64,000 nt of DNA. It comes from a virus. Under the pieces are notes generated by a model, which worked only from the letters and a program-made list of their open reading frames with translations, was not told the origin of the DNA and did no database searches. This document shows, piece after piece, positions 17,501-24,805 of the stretch (the first letter of the stretch is position 1; each line of letters opens with the position of its first letter). Location of the stretch: IMG/VR virus record IMGVR_UViG_3300031722_000008, positions 96,541 to 160,540 of that record. One strand, given 5' to 3'. Both the position numbers and the translations under genes were made by a program.

Positions 17501-17765
17501 TAAACCTGGAGAAACAGCTTATGCTAGATATATTCCTAAATGGATTAAGACTGTTTTCAAAATCGATGCATGCGATATAAAAAGAAAAGCTGTGCATATT
17601 GAAAATGAAGATTTGATGAAAGAATTTAAAGGTAATGTAAAACCTAAGGTAAACTTTTATAGGTTTTATTTTAAAGACTATATAAACATGGATGAAGCAT
17701 TTTTCGGCAACAGCAAAGAAAATGATTCAGCTATTAAGACCGATAAAGGGGCAGAACTATTTTAG
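14553..17765 (+). CDS. Primase-helicase: zinc and TOPRIM primase fused to a P-loop ATPase
   Basis: About 1070 aa. The N-terminal zinc domain of DnaG/T7 gp4 type has C44, C47, C62 and C67. The TOPRIM centre shows VEGEHD (272-277) and MYDNDDAGS (316-324), with acidic metal ligands. The C-terminal ATPase has a P-loop GSKGSGKS (687-694) and Walker B VLILDEQE (D732/E733), of a kind seen in phage and plasmid primase-helicases. Between them is an unassigned domain of about 300 aa. ATG 14553 has GGGGG upstream; an ATG at 14505 has no site. It would make primers and unwind the fork for the polymerase encoded at 614. Its 3' end is part of a terminator stem. Confidence 0.9.
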   Translation: MDKLEWYESVENKINEDIDLFYGEFYSGAKPKKIGPDSYRINPCPVCGHSNSCTLTGNTVHCFSGECGWKGTHITAWYEYAKEKLNLSLYEAVAKLEKFTGYKFPAGTKEEIEAYEKHQKQQAILRISEDFYHKQLLICNLTFPFKDKRYTPLDYMLQVRKRKIETLKDFKVGFAINYFGLRSELLEQGFTKEEIKEGKAWQPEGTFVFFYRHPLTKDIVRTNIKNPFGSKSKEKNELGQSIDGDVIVGYSTGSKFMYFPPNFSFDKDITIVEGEHDVFAAYENGFNVAGVGGQIEREYQLSVLDKAKENITFHTMYDNDDAGSKYTEFTNEYFADRPVKKIKYDEAFNDPDEYFRECENHKSLEELFEFAETLTTDKYKIRRQGNLWTVATRERKLEFTMKGKNDKGSFSGNAVYYYNGLLSDRDDNIQLVKCKAKIKPLNFYLYDHIEEYFNSNLDKKSIDELILIYSMSAKKDEIIKRLAEMLFESENDESIINNMKVQLSKHVTNHENVVDEILKEVNDIQNKANTTSLSNIPKMRVGQYYNVRNGDAYMYFTYVKIDGDIKRKLPFLLRNDGTLIRLDLLKRKDSQCLLLIDNKYELPWEINDAILELNECCLTQEWVEKYKDGKISDSELEPSILIKRIEGYIRKFYYTNDSNIYKVLSLYIYSTYSYELFAQIPYLYLNGSKGSGKSILDECIRLLSFNSKMAVDITEAALFRTLSVEGGVLILDEQENLNSKNARTTDSGMAAILKGGYARSGAVYRVNNEKGGIVEKYTIYGPKVISNIMGMDDVIEDRCIIIETYALKLTKETKMEDPKYYAEERLDEIRELTSKCAISALKNFKTLYDIYNGNLFETGNARLSQILTPILAVAKLVDLREKENALSTNPDIKDYIGEYERSLMDYFVILNELKKNTAQSTPEGIIKSSVSTVAKELWGLVPPHNIEFIDSSSHKYTEAIKCDKEQGWFEINVLHFKCFIEEVKPGETAYARYIPKWIKTVFKIDACDIKRKAVHIENEDLMKEFKGNVKPKVNFYRFYFKDYINMDEAFFGNSKENDSAIKTDKGAELF

Positions 17766-17777
17766 TCTGTCCCTTTT
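17745..17777 (+). terminator. Terminator overlapping the end of the primase-helicase gene
   Basis: AAAGGGGCAGA (17745-17755) pairs with TCTGTCCCTTT (17766-17776) with one G-U, followed by T. The last codons of the gene form the left arm and loop. Confidence 0.75.
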
Positions 17778-17800
17778 ATTGTCTTTAGGTAGATAACTTG

Positions 17801-17816
17801 GTATAAGATATTAAAG
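17801..17816 (+). promoter_or_regulatory. Repeated 16-bp element, probable phage promoter (copy 3)
   Basis: Identical GTATAAGATATTAAAG. Here a fair -35 (TTGTCT, 17779-17784) lies 17 nt before TATAAG. It stands just after a terminator and 25 nt before the next start, which is the expected place for a promoter. Confidence 0.7.
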
Positions 17817-17840
17817 TAAAAGAAAGAGAGGAAAAATAAT

Positions 17841-18068
17841 ATGAAAATAATAAGTAAATTAATAACACTAGGACTAGGAGGAATTATAGGAATAGGAGCA
17901 ATTGCAGCACAAGGAGCAATAAGCAGAAAAAAGATTAGGTTAGAAAAAAATGAAACAAAATCTTCAAAGGAAGAAGAAAAAGTGATAGAGGAAGAAATAT
18001 CAGCAGAAGAAGAAATTAATAACAACGAGAATAATATCAATATTGATGATTCAGACATAAAAGCTTAA
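17841..18068 (+). CDS. Small single-span membrane protein with acidic tail
   Basis: A 75-aa protein. Residues 5-28 are a Gly/Ile/Leu-rich membrane segment; a short basic stretch (RKKIRLEK) and an acidic Glu/Asn tail follow, so the tail is probably cytoplasmic. It is first in the transcript from promoter copy 3, with GAGAGG upstream. Function unknown. Confidence 0.7.
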   Translation: MKIISKLITLGLGGIIGIGAIAAQGAISRKKIRLEKNETKSSKEEEKVIEEEISAEEEINNNENNINIDDSDIKA

Positions 18069-18121
18069 ATAACATTAAGATGTAAAGTGGAAAAAATAAG
18101 ATGATAAAGTGAGGAATTAAG

Positions 18122-18331
18122 ATGAATAGTTTATTTTTAAAGAAAATTGGAAAGATAGCAATTGAAGGTGGAAAAATAATAATAATCGAAGGGATAATAA
18201 GTTTAGTTAGTCAAAGACTAAGAGAAACAAGTAGAACAAATTACAACAATGTAAAAGACAGCACAAGACAAGGAATAAATTTAACAAAGAATGAATTGAC
18301 AGGAGCAAGTCCAGAAGATTGGGATTTATAG
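18122..18331 (+). CDS. Small protein with hydrophobic N-terminal helix
   Basis: A 69-aa protein. MNSLFLKKIGK is followed by an Ile-rich amphipathic or membrane helix (IIIIEGIISLV) and a polar tail ending SPEDWDL. Its N-terminus resembles that of the gene at 19859 (MGFLKKIGK). A GAGG site precedes the ATG. It is followed by a strong terminator. Function unknown. Confidence 0.7.
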   Translation: MNSLFLKKIGKIAIEGGKIIIIEGIISLVSQRLRETSRTNYNNVKDSTRQGINLTKNELTGASPEDWDL

Positions 18332-18339
18332 TAAAACAT

Positions 18340-18369
18340 AAAACAGGAACGGTAAACGTTCCTGTTTTT
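18340..18369 (+). terminator. Rho-independent terminator
   Basis: Perfect 12-bp stem AAAACAGGAACG/CGTTCCTGTTTT (18340-18351, 18357-18368) with loop GTAAA and a T run. It lies directly after the 69-aa gene. Confidence 0.9.
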
Positions 18370-18398
18370 CATTATTTAAAAATGGGAGGAAGATTAGT

Positions 18399-19205
18399 AT
18401 GCTAATGATGTTTGGCTCTGCTTTAAGGAGGGCACCATTTGAAAGAGCAATGCCTTTCAATGACAGCGATTTGATGATACTTGTAAATCCAGATTATGGA
18501 TTTAGATTGTGTAATATTACTACTGAAGATGGCGAAAAATTTGGGATTAAAAATTTCATGATATCAGAAACTGAGGTTTCTGGACAAAAGCCAAAAGATA
18601 TATTTGGGAAAAAGCCATTCGAAGAAAGAGTTAAAGAATTTGGTGAAATCTTTAATGGGAGAGTTGAAAGATTTTTTGAAACTGAGAAGAGCGACTATAT
18701 CTTCTTTGATTTAGAGGAACAAAAATATCTAAGAAAATTAATGTCCAAAAAAGGATTGAGTTGCTCTGTTGAGATATATAAGTATCATAAAAATAAACCA
18801 CCAGAAAAAATAGAGTATCTTGATTTGCCTTATGAAGAAGCAATCATGATAACTAAATTTTTATCATCGTGCAAAGTTAGAACTGTTTTAAATTGCAGAG
18901 ATTATTATTATATGAACAAGGCCAATCATGAAAAAAGTAGGGAAAGGCGTTCAAAATATAGTAATTTTAATAATAAAAGGGATAGTGAAATGGAAATTCT
19001 ATTCAATAGGTACAAGCAGTTAAGGGATTTGACAAGCAAAGAAAGAGTTGATAAGTATTTCAAGGCACTTACTGTTAAGTATCATCCTGACAGAGAGGGA
19101 GGTGACGCAGAAATATGCGCAACCATCAGAGAAGATTTTGGAAATATTAAGGAAGGCAGATGGTATATAAATCTTAAGGATAAAGAGGATGGGGGCGAAA
19201 AATAA
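18399..19205 (+). CDS. J-domain (DnaJ-like) protein
   Basis: A 268-aa protein. The C-terminal part has the J-domain signature: helix II KYFKALTVKY, then HPD at 229-231 and REGGDAEICATI as the start of helix III. HPD is the residue triplet that stimulates Hsp70 (DnaK) ATPase. Helix I may be EMEILFNRYKQLRDL (198-212). The N-terminal 190 aa is unassigned and may bind a client. GGGAGG lies before the ATG. It would recruit host DnaK, perhaps for replication or assembly of a phage complex. Confidence 0.7.
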   Translation: MLMMFGSALRRAPFERAMPFNDSDLMILVNPDYGFRLCNITTEDGEKFGIKNFMISETEVSGQKPKDIFGKKPFEERVKEFGEIFNGRVERFFETEKSDYIFFDLEEQKYLRKLMSKKGLSCSVEIYKYHKNKPPEKIEYLDLPYEEAIMITKFLSSCKVRTVLNCRDYYYMNKANHEKSRERRSKYSNFNNKRDSEMEILFNRYKQLRDLTSKERVDKYFKALTVKYHPDREGGDAEICATIREDFGNIKEGRWYINLKDKEDGGEK

Positions 19206-19837
19206 TGAATATGGACGACATGATTAATCAGCTGAATCAGCAATATGAGGAAGTTGATTCCAAGGAAACTGTTAAAGAAGAGAAGATAGATCTCAATGAA
19301 ATATTAAAAGCTAATGAAATTACCGAGAAATGGTTGGATGAAGAAAGAGAGTTCCAAAAGAATTCTAAGGATGATAATTTCAGTAAAGATGCATTTACTA
19401 AGAAAAGAAGTTCTTCTTATGAGAAGAAAGAGGAAAAGAAAGAGGAGAAACGAAGTTCGTATGGTTATTATAAGAGCAGTGAAGACGAAAAGAAATCCTC
19501 ATATAGCAGCAAGTACAGTTCTTCATCTTCTTCAAAGAAGAGTTCTGACGATATTTTCTATGAGAAAGTGGAAAATGCATTTATTGAAAAAGTAAATAAA
19601 ATGGTGGATGGATTATTCGATAAGAATCTAAATAAAATAGAACATGAAGGCGAGTGGGATATGCTAGACCTTCAATATGAACTTAACAGAAAAAGGATTA
19701 CTGATAGGGATTATGAGGATAAAATCATCACAAAAGAATTTAATAAAGCTATGGAAAAGCATAGCAATAGTTGTTCAAGAAAAGTTGATATAGCCGAATT
19801 AATGATACTATTAAAAGTTAATCCACATAGATATTAA
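19205..19837 (+). CDS. Low-complexity Ser/Lys/Glu-rich protein
   Basis: A 210-aa protein whose start overlaps the stop of the J-domain gene by one base, so the two are coupled. Residues 60-120 are disordered-looking runs of Ser, Lys, Glu and Tyr. The C-terminal 90 aa is a helical domain (from FYEKVENAF onward). It is a plausible client or partner of the J-domain protein by position only. Confidence 0.7.
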   Translation: MNMDDMINQLNQQYEEVDSKETVKEEKIDLNEILKANEITEKWLDEEREFQKNSKDDNFSKDAFTKKRSSSYEKKEEKKEEKRSSYGYYKSSEDEKKSSYSSKYSSSSSSKKSSDDIFYEKVENAFIEKVNKMVDGLFDKNLNKIEHEGEWDMLDLQYELNRKRITDRDYEDKIITKEFNKAMEKHSNSCSRKVDIAELMILLKVNPHRY

Positions 19838-19858
19838 TAAAATTTAGGAGGAATTGTA

Positions 19859-20152
19859 ATGGGTTTTTTAAAGAAGATAGGTAAAAGAATAACAGGCAAT
19901 GTAAAAAAAGATATTGATTATTTGAGAGGTGAGGGGGCTGATGAAAAGGCTGACCTAGTTTATGACAGAATCAAATCTTTCCTTTCAGGTGGATGGAATA
20001 TAATGATAGACAAGATAGTTAATTTATTGTTAAAATCAGCAGAGAAAGATGTTAGAATAATAATATCAGAATGTAAGGCTCATGGTGTTGATCCATATGA
20101 ACGTTTTCCAGCAAATTTAAGAGATAAATTGAAAAAGAATTACGCAATGTAA
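19859..20152 (+). CDS. Small basic helical protein
   Basis: A 97-aa protein with N-terminus MGFLKKIGKR, an amphipathic basic helix, a hydrophobic helix (IMIDKIVNLLLKSA) and a basic end. AGGAGG precedes the ATG. The stop codon lies inside the right arm of a 16-bp terminator hairpin. Function unknown; membrane association is likely from the helices. Confidence 0.7.
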   Translation: MGFLKKIGKRITGNVKKDIDYLRGEGADEKADLVYDRIKSFLSGGWNIMIDKIVNLLLKSAEKDVRIIISECKAHGVDPYERFPANLRDKLKKNYAM

Positions 20153-20164
20153 TTCTTTTTCAAT
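20128..20164 (+). terminator. Terminator-like hairpin overlapping a gene end
   Basis: Perfect 16-bp arms ATTGAAAAAGAATTAC and GTAATTCTTTTTCAAT with loop GCAAT. The T run is inside the right arm. The last codons and stop of the 97-aa gene are part of the stem. Confidence 0.75.
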
Positions 20165-20185
20165 GAGGGGTGGGGTGTTTAGTAA

Positions 20186-20371
20186 GTGACAAAAGAGAAC
20201 AGCAATGACAACAAAATTATCCCCAAAGATATTACCTCAAAACTATTAAGCATAATCCTAATAGCAATAGGAAATGTTCTCATCATTGTAGGGGAAAACT
20301 TAATAGAAAAAGGTAAGGGGAATCTAAATCTGGATCGATACAGTGATGATTTTCTTTCAGACAATAAATAG
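20186..20371 (+). CDS. Small single-span membrane protein, GTG start
   Basis: A 61-aa protein from GTG 20186 with AGGGGTGGGG upstream. Residues 20-39 (LLSIILIAIGNVLIIVGENL) form one membrane span with a polar start and end. Its stop is 17 nt before the helicase start. Function unknown. Confidence 0.65.
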   Translation: MTKENSNDNKIIPKDITSKLLSIILIAIGNVLIIVGENLIEKGKGNLNLDRYSDDFLSDNK

Positions 20372-20388
20372 TTAGAGGAGGAGAAATT

Positions 20389-22371
20389 TTGTTAGTACTT
20401 AAAGTCGAGGGGAAATTCAAGATACTGAAAATAGAATGCTCAGCTGGCATGGCCAGCGACGTTCTATTTTCGCTTTCTGAAATCCCAAAAGAAGTTGATA
20501 CAACAAATAACAATGTCTGTACAATACTTATCGACATGAAATATATCGATAAGTGTAACACTACTCTTAATAAATATAAGGGCAGTGTGAAATTTGATAG
20601 TAGTTTTCTTGAATGGAAGAAAAAATTCCATAAGAAAACACCAATACTAATCAGAAGCGCAGTTATAAATACCAAAATATATAGAAGTCCTGATTTCGAA
20701 GTACCACATCAAGCAATAGAAGATGCAACGAAATACTTTTTTAAACCTGCAGTAAATATGAAATCTTATAAAGACAAGAAGTGGGATGGATATGTAAAAT
20801 TATACGAGAGAAGATTCTATAAGTTCCCAACAGGACTAATAGACAGAGTTTTAGAGGTATTTGATAAAGAAGAAATACCATATACATTAGAACATGTGCA
20901 TGATGAGAGTCCACCTAAAGAATTTGATTGGGAACCAAAAGAACTATTTGTTCCATCGGAAGACCAATTAGAAGCTGTTGATATTTGCATGAAATATGGA
21001 AGAGGAGTAGTTAAGGCAGCCACAGGATTTGGTAAAACTGCAATGCTTGCGAGATACTTAACTGCAAGTCATGGTGTTCCTACCCTCTTTATAGCCAATA
21101 AGAAGATACTTTTAGATGATGCAGCCAATGACTTTAGAAATGGAATAGAGGGTCTCCTTGAGGGTGATATAGCTCAAATTAAGGATGGTAAGTTTGGTGA
21201 TATTAATTTGAGAAAGAAAGAAAGTTTTACTCAATATGATTTAGATAATGCACTGTCAGATAAAAAGATAATCGTAGCAACAATACAAAGTCTACATGCA
21301 AGAGTGGAGGATACAAAAACTAGGGGTGCATTAATTCATTGGCTTCATAATACTTGTAAGTTTGTGATGATTGATGAGAGCCAAGCTATCAATGATAAGC
21401 AATGGCAAGATGTATTGAATGAAGTAAGAGCGCCATATAGAATTGCCCTATCTGCTACACCAAGACGTACAGATGGAGCTACATTACTCATAGCAGCACA
21501 ATCAGGACCACTAATATATGAAACTACTGCTGATGAACAAATAAGAAAAGGTAGACTCTGTGATTTAAAAATTGATTGTTGGCCATTCGATCATAAGCTA
21601 TATAACGACAATGACAAGGAACTTAACTATGCAGAAGTGTATACTCAATGTATAGTTGAGAATGAAGAGAGAAATAGATTCTTAATTGAGAGAACTTTAG
21701 AAATGTTAGATGAGGAAAGGCAAGTATTAATGTTAGTCCTTAGGATAGAACATGGACATATACTAAAAGAAATGCTACTAGAGAAAGGATTGAGTTTAGA
21801 TGAAGTTAACTTCGTATGGGGGGATACACCAGATAAGGTTAGAACAAAAGCCGTTGAAGACTTTAGAAAAGGGAAATACAAAATACTTATCGGAAGCACC
21901 GTTGCTGATGCCGGACTCAATATCCCCTCCATCTCTGGAGTCATACTCTGCGGAGCTGGAAATTCTGACATCACGCATATACAACGGATTGGGCGTGGAT
22001 CAAGAACTTTTGACTACCTCAAAAACTGGGGCTTCGAACCTAAATTTATCCATGATGCAAATGGAGAAAAGATTACGAGAATCATTGATCCAATTGATAT
22101 TAACATCGCCTTTTTTAAGAAGCAATCTAAAAATAGATACTATAATGCCTGTGAAGAGTTCGGAGCCGATAGAGTCCATCTGATAGGTGTTGACGCGTCT
22201 ATATTTAGATACAGAAGTAAAAAGACGGAAAGCAAAAAAGATATCGATGACCAAAAAGCATTAGAAGATATGTTTAATGCATTCAGTGGCGTAGATAATG
22301 AGGAAACCGAGGAAAATACTATGAGTCAAAATGATGCAGTTGATAATTTCATAAGTATATTCAAAAGGTAG
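20389..22371 (+). CDS. UvsW-like superfamily 2 DNA helicase
   Basis: A 660-aa protein from TTG 20389, with AGAGGAGG upstream and no better ATG. Helicase motifs are in order: I AATGFGKT (210-217), II DESQ (329-332), III SAT (355-357) and VI QRIGRGSR (532-539). The N-terminal 180 aa resembles the substrate-recognition part of T4 UvsW-type helicases that resolve branched DNA and help recombination-dependent replication. A short stretch at about 21,890-22,030 has clearly more C and G in third positions than the rest. The first 200 bases carry several inverted repeats (20427-20471, 20526-20554). Confidence 0.85.
   Translation: MLVLKVEGKFKILKIECSAGMASDVLFSLSEIPKEVDTTNNNVCTILIDMKYIDKCNTTLNKYKGSVKFDSSFLEWKKKFHKKTPILIRSAVINTKIYRSPDFEVPHQAIEDATKYFFKPAVNMKSYKDKKWDGYVKLYERRFYKFPTGLIDRVLEVFDKEEIPYTLEHVHDESPPKEFDWEPKELFVPSEDQLEAVDICMKYGRGVVKAATGFGKTAMLARYLTASHGVPTLFIANKKILLDDAANDFRNGIEGLLEGDIAQIKDGKFGDINLRKKESFTQYDLDNALSDKKIIVATIQSLHARVEDTKTRGALIHWLHNTCKFVMIDESQAINDKQWQDVLNEVRAPYRIALSATPRRTDGATLLIAAQSGPLIYETTADEQIRKGRLCDLKIDCWPFDHKLYNDNDKELNYAEVYTQCIVENEERNRFLIERTLEMLDEERQVLMLVLRIEHGHILKEMLLEKGLSLDEVNFVWGDTPDKVRTKAVEDFRKGKYKILIGSTVADAGLNIPSISGVILCGAGNSDITHIQRIGRGSRTFDYLKNWGFEPKFIHDANGEKITRIIDPIDINIAFFKKQSKNRYYNACEEFGADRVHLIGVDASIFRYRSKKTESKKDIDDQKALEDMFNAFSGVDNEETEENTMSQNDAVDNFISIFKR
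20427..20471. repeat. Compound inverted repeat near the helicase start
   Basis: GAAAATAGAA (20427-20436) pairs with TTCTATTTTC (20462-20471), and GCTGGC/GCCAGC pair inside it around 20443-20457. It lies 38 nt after the TTG start codon and may affect early translation. Confidence 0.75.
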
Positions 22372-22382
22372 GAGGGATTAAT

Positions 22383-22610
22383 TTGAGTAAAGTATGTCTT
22401 CATTCAATATGGAAATGTATAGATAATGATGATGAGATGTATGAAAGATATTGCATTGTAAAAAGTATAGATGATGATCCTGATTATAATGGAGAAGGAA
22501 CCATAGAATTATTATATGCTAATAATATCAGGAGTTATGGTAAGGTGCGTAGATTCATGCCGGGCATAACTCATAGATTTATAAAGATGTACGAGGGTAG
22601 GAGGGATTAA
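22383..22610 (+). CDS. Small hypothetical protein, TTG start
   Basis: A 75-aa protein from TTG 22383 with GGAGGG upstream, 11 nt after the helicase stop. It reads as a small beta-barrel-like protein (alternating hydrophobic strands, GEGTIELLYANN). No family recognised. Confidence 0.65.
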   Translation: MSKVCLHSIWKCIDNDDEMYERYCIVKSIDDDPDYNGEGTIELLYANNIRSYGKVRRFMPGITHRFIKMYEGRRD

Positions 22611-22611
22611 T

Positions 22612-23289
22612 ATGGACATTGAATTAGAAATGGAGCGTTTCACTTTTAAATTAGATTCTATTCATATTCAGTCAACATGTTCAAAATTTGATGATATAAA
22701 AAGGAGTTTGGACATTTTCAAGAAGAGTACTCTTCTTGAAAATGTCTTCGAAGCTCACCTAAAGGATAATTTAATTAAACAAATAAAAAGAGATTCTTAT
22801 TGGAGATACAAAAAATATTTAGAAAATCACCTGGACGAGATTTTAGAGAAAGCAAAGTCATGCTATGTATTCCGCATGGATACTGAATTATCGAGATCAT
22901 ATTGGATTGATGGAGAGAGTGATAATCATTACAATGAATATGATATTACCAATATGTGTTCAACGAACGAATGGTTTTATGAACGCGAAGATGGTAGCAC
23001 AATCATCGTATATGATTTGAATGGCGATATTAAGGCGACATTCAAAATTAAGATAGATAGTCAGCGTACCTTTACTGGTAATTGGATTAGTCATCAAGAT
23101 TTTATATTTACTTATATTCCCGAAGGAATTATTGGTAACGAGGAAACAGATAGTTTTAAAGCAGGTTATTTAGATGGTTTTAGAGTTAGGAAATTTCGCA
23201 CTAGACCATGTCCACAATATCCGCGTGGATACGAAAAAATGGACCAAGAAGAATATGACAGAGGATACAATAAAGGATTGGAGGGATAA
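22612..23289 (+). CDS. Hypothetical protein carrying a 36-bp palindrome
   Basis: A 225-aa protein: helical N-terminal third, then beta-rich with many Tyr, Trp and Asp, ending in a polar RGYEKMDQEEYDRGYNKG segment. AGGAGGG lies before the ATG. A 36-bp perfect palindrome lies inside the helical part (22711-22746) and encodes DIFKKSTLLENV. No function is recognised. Confidence 0.7.
   Translation: MDIELEMERFTFKLDSIHIQSTCSKFDDIKRSLDIFKKSTLLENVFEAHLKDNLIKQIKRDSYWRYKKYLENHLDEILEKAKSCYVFRMDTELSRSYWIDGESDNHYNEYDITNMCSTNEWFYEREDGSTIIVYDLNGDIKATFKIKIDSQRTFTGNWISHQDFIFTYIPEGIIGNEETDSFKAGYLDGFRVRKFRTRPCPQYPRGYEKMDQEEYDRGYNKGLEG
22711..22746. repeat. 36-bp perfect palindrome inside a coding sequence
   Basis: GACATTTTCAAGAAGAGT (22711-22728) is followed at once by its exact reverse complement (22729-22746). 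There is no spacer and no T tract after it. Confidence 0.97.
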
Positions 23290-23293
23290 ATAA

Positions 23294-23635
23294 ATGAATC
23301 AAGATATGGAAATAAAATTCAATGATTATGAAAAAGAAAAAGTGGGGGAAATATTTGAAAAGCATATAGCTAAAACTACATTAAATATCGAAGGAATAGA
23401 AGGCAAGCTAATTAACGGAAAAAGAAAATATGGACTTAAATGGGACTTAGTTAAATTATATAAGGATGAAAAATTTTTAGAGGGACATATTGATATGACA
23501 AGGATAGGAGCATTAAATTCCATATTAAAAGATATGATATGCCTAAATAATGATGACAATGAATCATTATTTGAAGAAGTAAAAATAACAAAGGAATATA
23601 TAACTGGTATAATCAATGATGAATACTTTAAATAA
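23294..23635 (+). CDS. Hypothetical charged protein
   Basis: A 113-aa Lys/Glu/Ile-rich protein, probably helical with one beta segment, 4 nt after the previous gene. No motif found. Confidence 0.65.
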   Translation: MNQDMEIKFNDYEKEKVGEIFEKHIAKTTLNIEGIEGKLINGKRKYGLKWDLVKLYKDEKFLEGHIDMTRIGALNSILKDMICLNNDDNESLFEEVKITKEYITGIINDEYFK

Positions 23636-23657
23636 ATGATGGTGGGGGATATAAAAA

Positions 23658-24794
23658 ATGAAACAAAAATTTGAATTAACATTAACAAGTAAGTATGCTG
23701 CTGAGTGGGGAATACAAGATGCTCTTAGGGAATTTATGCAAAACTGCTATGACCAATCTAAAAAGCAAGAGGGTAATGATTGGGGAGTTCATTATGATAA
23801 AGATACGCAATCATTATTTATCACTAATAAAAAATCAGTTCTCAAAAAACAATCATTACTTCTTGGATATACAACAAAGCAAGATGATGATGAAACTATA
23901 GGACAATTTGGAGAAGGATATAAGATAGCTCTATTAGTACTTACAAGGCTAGAGAAAACAGTAACTATTTATACTGGTGAGGCTAATAAAAAAGAAGAAT
24001 GGTCGTCTAGATTTGTTACTTCCAAAAGGTATAATTATGAGAAGATATTAACAGTATTTGTTGATACAGACACTAAGCAAAATTATGATAATAATCTAAC
24101 TATAAAAATAGATAATATAACTGAAGACGAATATAATGATTTTACTTCAAGAGTATTACATCTTCAAAAGGATGTAGGTGAATTTTTAACGTGTAGCGAA
24201 GGAGAGATATTATTAGGCGAAAAACACAAAGGAAAGATATACGTAAATGGATTATATGTAAGTAAAATAAAAGATTTCCTTTTTGGTTATGATATAAAAC
24301 CTGCTTATCTTAAAATAGGCAGAGATAGAAACCTAGTTGATTCTTTTGATATACAATTTCAGACTTCTAGAATGTGGAAGCAACATAACAATGAAAAACT
24401 AGCAATAATGATATCAGCACAATCTCCAGATATAAAATATATATGGTTGCCTGGAGAAGAAAATGTAGAAGAACTAAAAACAGTAAGTGATGATGTCTAT
24501 GAAGAGATTAAAAAGGAAAACGAGGATAAAGATATATATCCAGTAACAAACCAAGAAGAATATAATATGGCTAAAGAAGCTTACCCTAGTGCAACTCCTG
24601 TTATTGTAAATGAACTTCAAAAGAAAGTAATAAATAATAGCGAGAAATTTAAGGAGAAAGTCGCTTCTTACAAAAAGGAAGAGACTTCTCCAATTAAAGA
24701 ATATGAATTATGGAAAAATAAATATATGGGTGAGAGAGTTTATCAAACGGCATTTAGGGAACTTGATGATATTATAGAAAGAATAATGAAGTAG
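23658..24794 (+). CDS. GHKL-type ATPase (Hsp90/MORC/histidine-kinase fold)
   Basis: A 378-aa protein. The Bergerat ATP-binding fold is shown by the N-box ALREFMQNCYD (E25, N29) and the G2 box IGQFGEGYK (81-89), with the usual lid K (YTTKQDDDE) between. The usual D-x-G-x-G box is replaced by FITNKKS (54-60), so nucleotide use may be altered. There is no histidine-kinase phosphoacceptor domain and no recognised transducer motif. The C-terminal 100 aa is charged helix. GHKL proteins act as ATP-driven clamps or chaperones; here the target is unknown. Confidence 0.75.
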   Translation: MKQKFELTLTSKYAAEWGIQDALREFMQNCYDQSKKQEGNDWGVHYDKDTQSLFITNKKSVLKKQSLLLGYTTKQDDDETIGQFGEGYKIALLVLTRLEKTVTIYTGEANKKEEWSSRFVTSKRYNYEKILTVFVDTDTKQNYDNNLTIKIDNITEDEYNDFTSRVLHLQKDVGEFLTCSEGEILLGEKHKGKIYVNGLYVSKIKDFLFGYDIKPAYLKIGRDRNLVDSFDIQFQTSRMWKQHNNEKLAIMISAQSPDIKYIWLPGEENVEELKTVSDDVYEEIKKENEDKDIYPVTNQEEYNMAKEAYPSATPVIVNELQKKVINNSEKFKEKVASYKKEETSPIKEYELWKNKYMGERVYQTAFRELDDIIERIMK

Positions 24795-24805
24795 GAGATA
24801 ATGAG

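Noticed and set aside
18097-18112. AAATAAGATGATAAAG as a fourth copy of the 16-bp element
   Set aside because: Only 12 of 16 bases match and it runs straight into the ribosome binding site of the next gene, leaving no room for a transcript start.
21800-22183. Open frame of 127 codons inside the helicase gene
   Set aside because: It overlaps helicase motifs V and VI in another frame and its product has no recognisable pattern; the long frame is due to the G+C-richer stretch.
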